Shown: positions 1 through 7,168 of the stretch, one piece after another | How positions within the stretch are numbered: position 1 is the first letter of the stretch | Layout: the number at the start of each line of letters is the position of its first letter | Source of the DNA: Deltaproteobacteria bacterium | Lineage (GTDB): Bacteria > Myxococcota_A > UBA796 > UBA2385 | Length of the DNA stretch: 7,422 nucleotides | Assembly (NCBI GenBank): GCA_003694325.1 | Contig: RFKJ01000033.1 | Location: 1 to 7,422 of the forward strand | Reading direction: 5' to 3' | Program-made: the position numbers and the translations under genes | The notes under the pieces: model-generated | Databases searched by the model: none | Seen by the model: only the letters and a program-made list of their open reading frames with translations | Told to the model about the DNA's origin: nothing

Positions 1-4
1 CCGC

Positions 5-32
5 CTCGTTGCGCCGAATCGGTCACAACGAG
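5..32. repeat. Imperfect hairpin upstream of the transposase-like gene
   Basis: A perfect 7-bp stem pairs CTCGTTG (5-11) with CAACGAG (26-32). After a small internal loop, an inner stem pairs CCG (14-16) with CGG (20-22) around AAT. It could be a terminator of a gene to the left of the window, since no T-run follows, or a palindromic extragenic element linked to the downstream Y1-type transposase relative. The pairing is seen directly; the role is inference. Confidence 0.45.
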
Positions 33-126
33 CCCAGACCTCGACATGTCGGTTCGCTGCGGCCGTTTTGGGCCGTGTTTCCGGACACGACGGCGTGAGA
101 CCCGGCGTCTGACCGAGTTGTGACCG
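20..126. repeat. 10-bp inverted repeat pair bracketing the leader of the transposase-like gene
   Basis: CGGTCACAAC at 20-29 is the exact reverse complement of GTTGTGACCG at 117-126. The left arm overlaps the right side of the hairpin at 5-32, so the two structures exclude each other. The right arm sits just before the gene, and its TGACCG is also directly repeated at 110-115. Between the arms lie a 10-bp palindrome CGACATGTCG (42-51), a CGGCC/GGCCG hairpin (60-64 with 71-75) and a CGTGT/ACACG hairpin (74-78 with 85-89). Such density is more than I would expect of a plain leader, though high GC raises chance pairing. It could be a REP/REPIN-like element or an operator. Confidence 0.4.
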
Positions 127-151
127 CCCCCTCCCCCACCCCGAGCCTGCC

Positions 152-931
152 ATGCAGCCCTTGGGCTTCCACGTCACCGCGCGCCTGCGCGACAGCCGGG
201 TCATCGCGCCGGACACCGCCAGCCAGCGCACCCTGGCGGACTGCGTGCTGCGCGCCGCCCGCCCCTGGGAACTGCTGGCCTTCCGCTGGGCGGACACCCA
301 CGGCCATCTCCTCGTGTTCGGCGACGAGGCCGGCGCCCGCGAGTTGACCCGGCGAGCGCTGATCGCCATCAGCCGGGCGCTGCGGCTGCCCGTCCCCTTC
401 GCCGCCCCGTGGCACCAGCCGGTGCTGGACCAGTGGCACCTCGACAACAGCTTCCAGTACGTGCTGCGCCAGGACGAACGCCACGGCTTCCAGCACGATC
501 CCTTCGCCGACGCCAGCAACCTCCCCGACCTGCTGGGCCTGCGCACCCGGGGCCTGTGGACGGCCACCCACGTACGTCGACGCCTGCCCCGTGTCGGCCG
601 CGCGACCCTCCTCGGTCACCTGGGAGTCCCCGACCTCGACGACCGCTCGGTCCACCTCGACGACCTCCCCGACGGCGCCCTGGCCGACGCCGCCGCCGCC
701 GCCGGCGCGCTCGTCCACCCGGGGGGCCGGTCCGATGCCGCCGTCGCCGCGCGCGTCGCCGCCATCCACGCGGTCCCCACCCTGGGCGCGGCGCGCCTGG
801 CGGCGCTCCTCCGCATCTCGCCCCGCAGCGTTCGGAGGCTGCGCCAGGCCACGCCCGACCCGGCCCTGGTCACGGCCATCCAGGGGCAGCTTCGGCTGCG
901 ACACGGGCGGTCCGCCGTCGTGCCCGCCTGA
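152..931 (+). CDS. REP-associated/IS200-like Y1 transposase relative with C-terminal helix-turn-helix region
   Basis: This 259-residue protein resembles the HUH single-strand nucleases of the IS200/RAYT (REP-associated tyrosine transposase) group, which nick and join DNA at small hairpins. What is seen: an N-terminal strand FHVTARLRD; the histidine pair in THGHLLV (H50 and H52) in place of the usual NHVHLL; a following helix; then a W/Q segment and YVLRQDERHGF with Y103, matching the family's YI..NPvrAG or YI..Q nucleophile helix. Residues about 190-245 add a helix-turn-helix-like segment (LAALLRISPRSVRRL). Classical RAYTs are about 165 residues, so the C-terminal half is extra. ATG 152 is the only start in frame after the stop at 110-112; no good ribosome binding site precedes it. 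Five GCC codons in a row (689-703) give a poly-alanine stretch. The gene looks intact, single and convergent to ybeY. It may be domesticated rather than mobile. The family call is by motif only. Confidence 0.7.
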   Translation: MQPLGFHVTARLRDSRVIAPDTASQRTLADCVLRAARPWELLAFRWADTHGHLLVFGDEAGARELTRRALIAISRALRLPVPFAAPWHQPVLDQWHLDNSFQYVLRQDERHGFQHDPFADASNLPDLLGLRTRGLWTATHVRRRLPRVGRATLLGHLGVPDLDDRSVHLDDLPDGALADAAAAAGALVHPGGRSDAAVAARVAAIHAVPTLGAARLAALLRISPRSVRRLRQATPDPALVTAIQGQLRLRHGRSAVVPA

Positions 932-970
932 CTCCCGCCCTCGACGCCGCGGGGGTGCCGGGCGAATGCC

Positions 971-1030
971 CCGCGCATCGCGGTGGCGGCAGCGAGCGGT
1001 GCCGCCCCTGTCCAGCAGGGGAGGGCCCCT
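971..1030. terminator. Probable bidirectional terminator of overlapping GC-rich hairpins
   Basis: The gap between two convergent genes holds a series of stems: CCGCG/CGCGG (971-975 with 979-983, loop CAT), GGCGGCA/TGCCGCC (985-991 with 1000-1006, 8-nt loop), CCCCTG/CAGGGG (1005-1010 with 1016-1021, 5-nt loop) and AGGGG/CCCCT (1017-1021 with 1026-1030). Neighbouring stems share bases, so not all can form together. No T-run follows on either strand, so these are not textbook intrinsic terminators. Position between convergent stops at 931 and 1029 is the main support. Confidence 0.5.
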
Positions 1031-1556
1031 ACCGCCCGATGAGCCCCTGGCCCCCACCCAGCGCCGCCAGCACCCGGCGCTCCTCGGCCTGCATCCGGGC
1101 CGCGTCGTCGGGCCCCGTCTCGTGGTCGTGGCCCAGCAGGTGCAGCAGGCCGTGGACGACGAGCACCCGCAGCTCCTCCTCCAGGCCGTGCTTCAGCTCC
1201 GCGGCCTGGCGACGGGCGGTGTCCACGCTGATCACCAGGTCGCCGAGCTGCCGCGGCACTCCCGGCGGCAGGGCGAGGGCTTCGCCCTCCTCCTGGGGAA
1301 AGGAGAGGACGTCGGTCGGCCCCGACCGGCCGCGCCACTGCGCGTTGAGGGGGGTCATCGTGGCGTCGTCGCACAACACCACCGACAGCTCGGCGGGGTC
1401 GGCGTCCCCGGCGTCGTCATGCCGCCCGGCGAGCAGCACGTCGAGCGCGGCCTCGGCCACCCCCCGGACGTGGTCGACGAGGGTCTCAGCGATGGCCGTC
1501 GCGGGGCCGTCGACGGTGTCGACCGAGACATCGACGAGGTGGCGGCGTCCCGTCAT
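1029..1556 (-). CDS. ybeY: YbeY endoribonuclease / rRNA maturation factor
   Basis: This 175-residue protein is a YbeY (UPF0054) metalloprotein, a cytoplasmic single-strand endoribonuclease needed for 16S rRNA 3'-end maturation and 70S ribosome quality control in the bacteria studied. The zinc-binding signature HGxLHLxGHDH is complete, with H135, H139 and H145 as ligands. Upstream are the family's other conserved blocks: NAQWRGRSGPTDVLSFP (71-87) and the GDLVIS strand (105-110). Length is a little above the usual 150-160 residues, through a longer N-terminus and a segment at 44-54. ATG 1556 is preceded by GGAG seven bases upstream, inside the end of the phosphodiesterase gene. The start overlaps that gene's stop as ATGA, which implies translational coupling as the last gene of the phoH operon. 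The same frame stays open far upstream through the neighbouring gene; this is a high-GC shadow, not an N-terminal extension. Confidence 0.96.
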   Translation of the reverse strand: MTGRRHLVDVSVDTVDGPATAIAETLVDHVRGVAEAALDVLLAGRHDDAGDADPAELSVVLCDDATMTPLNAQWRGRSGPTDVLSFPQEEGEALALPPGVPRQLGDLVISVDTARRQAAELKHGLEEELRVLVVHGLLHLLGHDHETGPDDAARMQAEERRVLAALGGGQGLIGR

Positions 1557-4030
1557 CGCGTGGCTCCATCCGGGGGGAGGGTCCCCGCCGACGGCAGCTC
1601 GGCGCTGGGGTCCTCGGGAAGGCCGTTGCCCGTCGGACCCACGGTGGGGTCGTCGGAGGCATCCTCCTCCGTCACCTGCTCCGAGGCGTGCTCGCGCAGC
1701 GGGTTGTCGATGTCCAGGGTGATGATCGGTCCGGTGTCCATCGCCGGCTGGGGCGGCGGCGTCGCCGGCATCCCCGGGTACTCGATGCGGTGGTGGTAGA
1801 TGCCGAGCAGGGTCTCGGTGAAGCTGTCGACGATCTTGTACAGCTCCTGGACGGTGAGCGGGCAGTTCTCGAGCTGTCCGTCGGTGACCGCGTCGTTGAC
1901 CAGCCGCTGGACCATCGCCCGGATGTTGTTGGCCGTGGGCTCGCGCAGGGTGCGGCAGGCCGCCTCGCAGCGATCGGCGAGGAGCATGATGCCGGCTTCC
2001 TTGGTGTCGGGGATCGGGCCCGGGTAGCGGAAGTCGGCGATGTCGACCTCCTCGCCCTCCCCGGCCTGCTCCAGTGCCTTGACGTAGAAGTACTTGATCA
2101 CGCTGGTGCCGTGGTGCATGGCTACGCCATCCACCACCGGCTCGGGCAGCTTGTACTGCCGGGCGAGGGCCTGGCCATCGACGACGTGGGCCCGGATCGC
2201 CCGCGCCGACTGCCGCGGGTCGAGGCGATCGTGGGGGTTGGGGCCACCCCGCTGGTTCTCGATGAAGAACTGGGGCTGCAGCGCCTTGCCGATGTCGTGG
2301 AAGTAGCAGCTCACCCGCGACAGCAGGGGGTTGGCGCCGATGGCCTCGGCCGCCTGCTCGCACAGCGAGCCCATGATGACGCTGTGGTGGTAGGTGCCGG
2401 GCGCGCGCAGCATGAGCTGGCGGAGTAGCGGGTGGTTGAGGTTGGCCAGCTCGATGAGCTTGTAGTCGGTCAGGAAGCCGAACAGCTCGAAGACCGGGAC
2501 CAGCACCAGCACGATGGCGCCCGACAGCAGCCCGCCGCAGAAGGCGAACAGCACGTCCCACAGCGGCAGCCCGCTGCCGGCCAGCGCCGCGGCGGAGGCC
2601 CCCAGGTGTACCTGCACGAGGTTGATGAGCAGCACCGCCCCGGCGTTGACCAGCCCGGTGAGCAGCCCGGCCCGCAGGATGCCGACCCGGTCGGTGCTCT
2701 GGACCGCCGCCGCCGCTGCCACCAGCCCGCCGATGGTGAAGTACACCGCGAACAGCACCTGCTGGTCCATCATCATGCCGGCCATCGCCGCCAGCGGCAG
2801 GACGAACAGCAGCGCCGTCTCGCTGTTGCACAGGATGCGGATCACCATCCCGCCGGCCGCGATGGGCGCCATGTACCCGATGCTGCTGGCGGCCATGTCC
2901 ATCCCCACCGCCGCCGACAGGGGATCCCCCAGCTCGTGCAGCAGGCGGGAGATCACGAGCAGCAGCAGGCCGACCACCGACATGGCCTCGATGTCGCGAT
3001 CGGTGGGCCGGAAGGCCTGGACCTGGGTGGTGCCGTAGACGTAGAACACGCCGTAGACCAGGGCGGTCAGCGCCACCAGCGCCAGCACCACGCCGAGCAG
3101 GCCCGGCCCGGCCCGGGCCTGTTGCAGGCCGCGGATCATGTCGACCTGGCGCCGGCTGAGGACCTCGCCCTTGCGGACGATGCTCGTCCCGCGCTGGATG
3201 AACACCTCCGCGGGCCGGACCGCGTCGCGGGCGGCCTGGCGCCGCTTCTCGGTGAGGAGCTGGTTGTAGGACAGGTTCGGCCGCACCGCGGCCCGGGCGA
3301 TGGCCACCGGCACCCGCGCCAGGTCCACGTCCTCGGGCTCGCCGTTGTCCAGGGCATACAGGGTGATCGCCTGGCGGGCCTCCTCCGGCGTCCGCACCTG
3401 GTCGAGGTCCTCGAGGGTCGTCTCGTCCTCGCCGTCGCGGGTCAGCCGCACCACCCGGATGGGTCCCCCCTCCGCCGGCAGGAGGCTGCGGTCGGCGATG
3501 ATGTAGCGCTGGTGGGCGATGGCCACGTACCGGGCGGCCAGATCCTCGGCGTCCTCGGACCACCGCAGGGCGATGAGGCGGTCCACGTCCTCCGGGGCCA
3601 GCGACAGCTCGAGCACCCGGAGGAAGTCCGCGGCGATGGCGGCGAGGACCTCCTCGGAGACGTCCTCCCGCCCCTCGCCGCGGGCGGTCATCAGCTCCTG
3701 GGCGTAGCGGCGCCGCGCCAGTTCGAAGGCCTGGTGGATCCGGGCCTGCAGCCGCGACGCCAGCGTGGCGTCGTAGTCGTACACCGGCGGGATCGCCGCC
3801 TCGGCCGCCCGCTGGGCCCGCAGGGTGGCGTCCCAGTCGATGTAGGTGAAGTCGGTGGTGGCCCGGATGTCGTGGTCGGCGATCTCCCCCACCTGGAAGT
3901 CGCGCATCGGGATGCGGACGTAGTCGACCGTCAGCAGGGCGGTACCGACGGCCATGACCACCAGCGCCACGATCCGCCGCGCCGTGCTCGTGGCCAGCAG
4001 GGCGCGGAGCTGGTCGAGGCGGGCGCCCAC
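1553..4030 (-). CDS. pgpH: 7TM-HD family membrane phosphodiesterase (PgpH/YqfF type, probable cyclic di-AMP hydrolase)
   Basis: This 825-residue membrane protein belongs to the 7TMR-HDED/7TM/HD family; characterised Firmicutes members such as Listeria PgpH hydrolyse cyclic di-AMP to pApA. The order seen is: an N-terminal membrane segment (about 18-38), a large extracytoplasmic HDED-type domain (about 40-300), a cluster of hydrophobic segments (about 308-520), and a cytoplasmic HD domain (about 540-750). Every expected metal-site residue is present: H549, the H578-D579 pair in FHDIGK, H615, H639/H640 in MHHGT, and D686 in LLADRCEA. ENQ (591-593), NPHD (598-601) and RYPGP (668-672) are further family blocks. 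A Pro/Glu/Asp-rich tail of about 70 residues (755-825) lies beyond the HD domain, and the protein is roughly 110 residues longer than Listeria PgpH. The GTG start at 4030 has GGAGG six bases upstream and lies one base after the phoH stop. Substrate is inferred from the family; a different cyclic dinucleotide is possible in this lineage. Confidence 0.93.
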   Translation of the reverse strand: MGARLDQLRALLATSTARRIVALVVMAVGTALLTVDYVRIPMRDFQVGEIADHDIRATTDFTYIDWDATLRAQRAAEAAIPPVYDYDATLASRLQARIHQAFELARRRYAQELMTARGEGREDVSEEVLAAIAADFLRVLELSLAPEDVDRLIALRWSEDAEDLAARYVAIAHQRYIIADRSLLPAEGGPIRVVRLTRDGEDETTLEDLDQVRTPEEARQAITLYALDNGEPEDVDLARVPVAIARAAVRPNLSYNQLLTEKRRQAARDAVRPAEVFIQRGTSIVRKGEVLSRRQVDMIRGLQQARAGPGLLGVVLALVALTALVYGVFYVYGTTQVQAFRPTDRDIEAMSVVGLLLLVISRLLHELGDPLSAAVGMDMAASSIGYMAPIAAGGMVIRILCNSETALLFVLPLAAMAGMMMDQQVLFAVYFTIGGLVAAAAAVQSTDRVGILRAGLLTGLVNAGAVLLINLVQVHLGASAAALAGSGLPLWDVLFAFCGGLLSGAIVLVLVPVFELFGFLTDYKLIELANLNHPLLRQLMLRAPGTYHHSVIMGSLCEQAAEAIGANPLLSRVSCYFHDIGKALQPQFFIENQRGGPNPHDRLDPRQSARAIRAHVVDGQALARQYKLPEPVVDGVAMHHGTSVIKYFYVKALEQAGEGEEVDIADFRYPGPIPDTKEAGIMLLADRCEAACRTLREPTANNIRAMVQRLVNDAVTDGQLENCPLTVQELYKIVDSFTETLLGIYHHRIEYPGMPATPPPQPAMDTGPIITLDIDNPLREHASEQVTEEDASDDPTVGPTGNGLPEDPSAELPSAGTLPPDGATR

Positions 4031-4031
4031 C

Positions 4032-5042
<1,011 letters not shown>

Positions 5043-5087
5043 GACCGCGAAGGACCGAGGTTCGGTCGAAGGGATGGGCTCGATGGG

Positions 5088-5096
5088 TCACCTCTC
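5088..5096 (-). promoter_or_regulatory. Strong Shine-Dalgarno sequence ahead of phoH
   Basis: Minus-strand GAGAGGTGA (5096-5088) contains GAGGTGA, seven consecutive bases complementary to the 16S rRNA 3' end. It lies about 50 bases from the annotated GTG at 5042, too far to serve it, but at ideal distance from the in-frame ATC at 5084-5082. An in-frame TGA at 5090-5088 overlaps it, so translation of phoH cannot start further upstream. Confidence 0.6.
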
Positions 5097-5129
5097 GGCG
5101 AAGGGAAGGCCCGTCAGGGCCAGCGGCAG

Positions 5130-5158
5130 ACGCTATCCATCGCTCGTCGTCCGGTCCA
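5130..5158 (-). promoter_or_regulatory. Candidate sigma-70-type promoter of the phoH-pgpH-ybeY operon
   Basis: On the minus strand, TGGACC (5158-5153, four of six to TTGACA) and TAGCGT (5135-5130, fitting TANNNT) are separated by 17 bases. Transcription would begin near 5123, just before the GGCCC/GGGCC hairpin (5121-5108) and about 27 bases ahead of the Shine-Dalgarno sequence. Position and spacing are good, but both hexamers are weak, so this is tentative. Confidence 0.3.
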
Positions 5159-5253
5159 CGACCCGACAGCTTCCACCGGCTCGTCACGCAGCCTGCGCAC
5201 CGCAACCTCCTGGCACCACGATAGCAGTCGCGTGGACCGTCTTCGGCCCCGTT

Positions 5254-5282
5254 CATCCCACCCTGCCGCCCGCCATCCCACC
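5254..5282. repeat. 9-bp direct repeat upstream of ald
   Basis: CATCCCACC occurs exactly at 5254-5262 and again at 5274-5282, a period of 20 bp, or about two helical turns, which would place both copies on the same DNA face. A partial inverted copy (GGATGGTGGG, 5288-5297) follows. Ald genes are often controlled by Lrp/AsnC-type or other amino-acid-responsive regulators that bind repeated sites, but nothing in the repeat identifies a regulator. Operator function is inference. Confidence 0.35.
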
Positions 5283-5376
5283 TTGGAGGATGGTGGGCCC
5301 GCCCCTGGTTCCCCTGCGCCGGATGGCCTCGGAGCCCGGGTGCCGCCCCTCCTCCCGAAAACGCGCGGAGCACGCC

Positions 5377-6474
5377 ATGATCATCGGAATCCCCAAGGAG
5401 ATAAAGCCCCAGGAGAACCGGGTGGGCTGCATCCCCAGCAACGTGCGCCAGCTCGTCGAGCACGGCCACACCGTGCTCGTCGAGAAGGACGCCGGGATCG
5501 GCTCCGGCCTGACCGACCAGGAGTACATCGAGGCCGGCGCCACCATCGTCGACACCGCCGACGAGGTCTGGGGCCGGGCCGACCTCATCTGGAAGGTCAA
5601 GGAGCCCATCGCGGAGGAGTACCCGAAGATCCGCGAAGGCCAGATCCTCTACACCTACCTCCACCTCGCCCCGGACCTGCCCCAGACCCGGGCGCTGATG
5701 GAGAGCGGCTGCATCGCCTTCGCCTACGAGACCGTCGAGGTCAACGGCAAGCTGCCGCTGCTGCAGCCGATGAGCGAGGTCGCCGGCCGGCTGTCGGTGC
5801 AGGCCGGCGCCCACTGCCTGGAGAAGTACCAGGGCGGCCGGGGCGTCCTCCTCGGCGGCGTGCCCGGCGTGCCCTCGGGCGAGGTCGTCGTCATCGGCGG
5901 CGGCATCGTCGGCAAGAACGCGGTCGCCATGGCCGTCGGGATCGGCGCCGACGTGACCATCCTCGACATCAACCTCGACGTGCTGCGCTGGTACGACGAC
6001 AGCTACCACGGCCGGGTGAACACCCTCTACTCGTCCCAGCACAACATCGAGGAGAGCCTGCGCAAGGCCGATCTCCTCATCGGCGCCGTCCTGGTGCCCG
6101 GCGCCAAGGCCCCCCACCTCGTGCGGCGCGAGCACCTGTCGCTGATGAAGCCGGGTGCGGCCATCGTCGACGTCGCGGTCGACCAGGGCGGCTGCGTCGA
6201 GACGACGCACGCCACGACCCACGCCGATCCGACCTACATCGTCGACGGCATCGTCCACTACGGCGTCGCCAACATGCCGGGCGCCGTGGCCCGCACCAGC
6301 ACCTTCGCCCTGAACAACGCCACCCTCCGCTACGGCCTGGAGCTGGCGGACAAGGGATGGGAGCGGGCCATCGCCGAGAACGAGGCCCTGCGCAAGGGGC
6401 TCAACGTCTGCAAGGGCCGCATCACCTACAAGGCGGTCGCCGAAGCCCACGGGCTCCCCTACACTCCGGTGTAG
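5377..6474 (+). CDS. ald: Alanine dehydrogenase
   Basis: This enzyme catalyses reversible NAD-dependent oxidative deamination of L-alanine to pyruvate and ammonium in the cytoplasm, used for alanine catabolism or for ammonium assimilation and NADH reoxidation. The 365 residues match the family (about 370) and begin with the typical MIIGIPKEIKPQENRV. Catalytic and substrate residues are in place: R15, K75 in WKVKEP, H96 in YLHLAPD, and D269 in VDVAVDQGG. The Rossmann fold shows GGGIVG (174-179) and the ribose-binding aspartate D197 in ILDIN. The C-terminal block YGVANMPGAVARTSTFALNNAT is intact. ATG 5377 has GGAG six bases upstream (5367-5370). A close relative, pyridine nucleotide transhydrogenase subunit alpha, is ruled out by length and by the alanine-dehydrogenase-specific C-terminus. 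It appears monocistronic, reading away from phoH. Confidence 0.96.
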   Translation: MIIGIPKEIKPQENRVGCIPSNVRQLVEHGHTVLVEKDAGIGSGLTDQEYIEAGATIVDTADEVWGRADLIWKVKEPIAEEYPKIREGQILYTYLHLAPDLPQTRALMESGCIAFAYETVEVNGKLPLLQPMSEVAGRLSVQAGAHCLEKYQGGRGVLLGGVPGVPSGEVVVIGGGIVGKNAVAMAVGIGADVTILDINLDVLRWYDDSYHGRVNTLYSSQHNIEESLRKADLLIGAVLVPGAKAPHLVRREHLSLMKPGAAIVDVAVDQGGCVETTHATTHADPTYIVDGIVHYGVANMPGAVARTSTFALNNATLRYGLELADKGWERAIAENEALRKGLNVCKGRITYKAVAEAHGLPYTPV

Positions 6475-6480
6475 GTCGTC

Positions 6481-6520
6481 GGCGCGGTCGGAGCGCCCGT
6501 GATCCACTTCTCCCCGGGCG
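6481..6520 (+). terminator. Possible weak terminator after ald (two alternative hairpins)
   Basis: Seven bases after the ald stop, GGCGC (6481-6485) pairs with GCGCC (6493-6497). A competing stem pairs CGCCCG (6494-6499) with CGGGCG (6515-6520) over a 15-nt loop. The two share bases, so only one can form at a time. No T-run follows either. This could be a weak terminator, or leader structure of the sigma factor mRNA, or chance in GC-rich DNA. Confidence 0.25.
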
Positions 6521-6538
6521 TCCACCTTGCGGGACGTG

Positions 6539-7168
6539 ATGCTCCCGGTACCCACCGAGCCCCTGACCCATGACGTCGTCGCCGCGGCCACCCGCGGCGA
6601 CCGGATGGCGCTCCGCCAGGTCCTCGCCTACCTGATGACCTGGCTGCCGGCGTCGGCCCGGCGGCTGTACGGAGGCAACCTCGACCCCGAGGAGCTGTGC
6701 CAGGACACCTTCACGGTGGTGGTGCGGCGCATCGACAGCCTCGCCGATCCGCCCCGGCTCGACGCCTGGGTCATGGGGATCCTGCGGCGGGTCGCCGCCG
6801 ACCACCTCAAGAAGCGCCGGCGCCGCCCGCGGATCCCGGTCGAGGACGTCGAGCTGGTCGACGCCCTGGCCCCCGATCTCCCCATGCCGCGGACCGAGCG
6901 CCGCAGCCCCGAGGCCGACGCCTGGCGGCGCCAGGCCATCGACCTTGGCGAGCGGATCCTGGCGGACCTCGATCCCGACGCCCGGGAAGCCTACGTCCTG
7001 CACCTGGAGGGGTGGTCGCAGACGGAGATCGCCCGGCTCACCCAGGCTCCCCGCGGCACCGTCGCCAGCCGGATCCGCCGCGCCCGCCGCCACGTGCACG
7101 ATGCCAGCATCCGAGCCGGCTATCGCGCCGCCGATCCCGTCGCCGACGCCCAGGGGGAGGACCCGTGA
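6539..7168 (+). CDS. ECF-type RNA polymerase sigma factor
   Basis: This 209-residue protein has the two-domain architecture of extracytoplasmic-function (sigma-70 family, group 4) sigma factors, which direct RNA polymerase to a small regulon. Region 2 spans about 12-94, with NLDPEELCQDTFTVVVRRI (47-65) matching the core-binding 2.2 helix and RLDAWVMGILRRVAADHLKK (73-92) the -10-recognising part. A basic run (KKRRRRPR) opens the linker. Region 4 spans about 135-188, with LDPDAREAYVLHLEGWSQTEIA and the recognition helix PRGTVASRIRRARRHV. I chose ATG 6539, which has GGGA four bases ahead; a TTG at 6527 and a GTG at 6536 are in the same frame, and neither has a better site. The stop overlaps the next start as GTGA. 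Its target promoters and signal cannot be read from the sequence. Confidence 0.88.
   Translation: MLPVPTEPLTHDVVAAATRGDRMALRQVLAYLMTWLPASARRLYGGNLDPEELCQDTFTVVVRRIDSLADPPRLDAWVMGILRRVAADHLKKRRRRPRIPVEDVELVDALAPDLPMPRTERRSPEADAWRRQAIDLGERILADLDPDAREAYVLHLEGWSQTEIARLTQAPRGTVASRIRRARRHVHDASIRAGYRAADPVADAQGEDP

Larger units (their letters stand above)
5043..5376. other. Divergent intergenic region between phoH and ald
   Basis: The two genes point away from each other, so this 334-base stretch must hold both promoters. The phoH side has a candidate promoter, a 5-bp leader hairpin (GGCCC 5108-5112 with GGGCC 5117-5121, loop GTCA) and a strong Shine-Dalgarno sequence. The ald side has a 9-bp direct repeat and overlapping CCATCC/GGATGG and CCCACC/GGTGGG hairpins (5273-5297), but no promoter I can call. 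No tRNA, riboswitch or convincing small gene was seen; long open frames that cross it on both strands are composition artefacts. Confidence 0.7.

Noticed and set aside
120..347. Small plus-strand frame starting at GTG 120, overlapping the transposase-like gene
   Set aside because: It is Ser/Pro/Thr/Ala-rich, has no domain or ribosome binding site, and overlaps the better-supported frame from ATG 152.
689..703. Five tandem GCC triplets as a possible contingency (phase-variable) repeat
   Set aside because: Changes in a triplet repeat keep the reading frame, and short alanine-codon runs are common at this GC content.
409..1722. Plus-strand frames of about 400 codons covering the end of the transposase-like gene and antisense to ybeY
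   Set aside because: Pro/Arg/Ser-rich translations without family motifs, antisense to ybeY and running through the hairpin-rich convergent gap.
1029..3563. A long minus-strand open frame (844 codons) in the ybeY frame that runs back through most of the pgpH-like gene
   Set aside because: Only the last 175 codons show a protein family. The upstream part is low-complexity Arg/Gly/Ala/Pro-rich, as expected of an alternative frame in GC-rich coding DNA, and ATG 1556 has its own ribosome binding site.
5043..5376. Riboswitch, tRNA or small RNA in the long divergent intergenic region
   Set aside because: Only short isolated stems are visible; no cloverleaf, conserved riboswitch core or terminator with a T-run was found.
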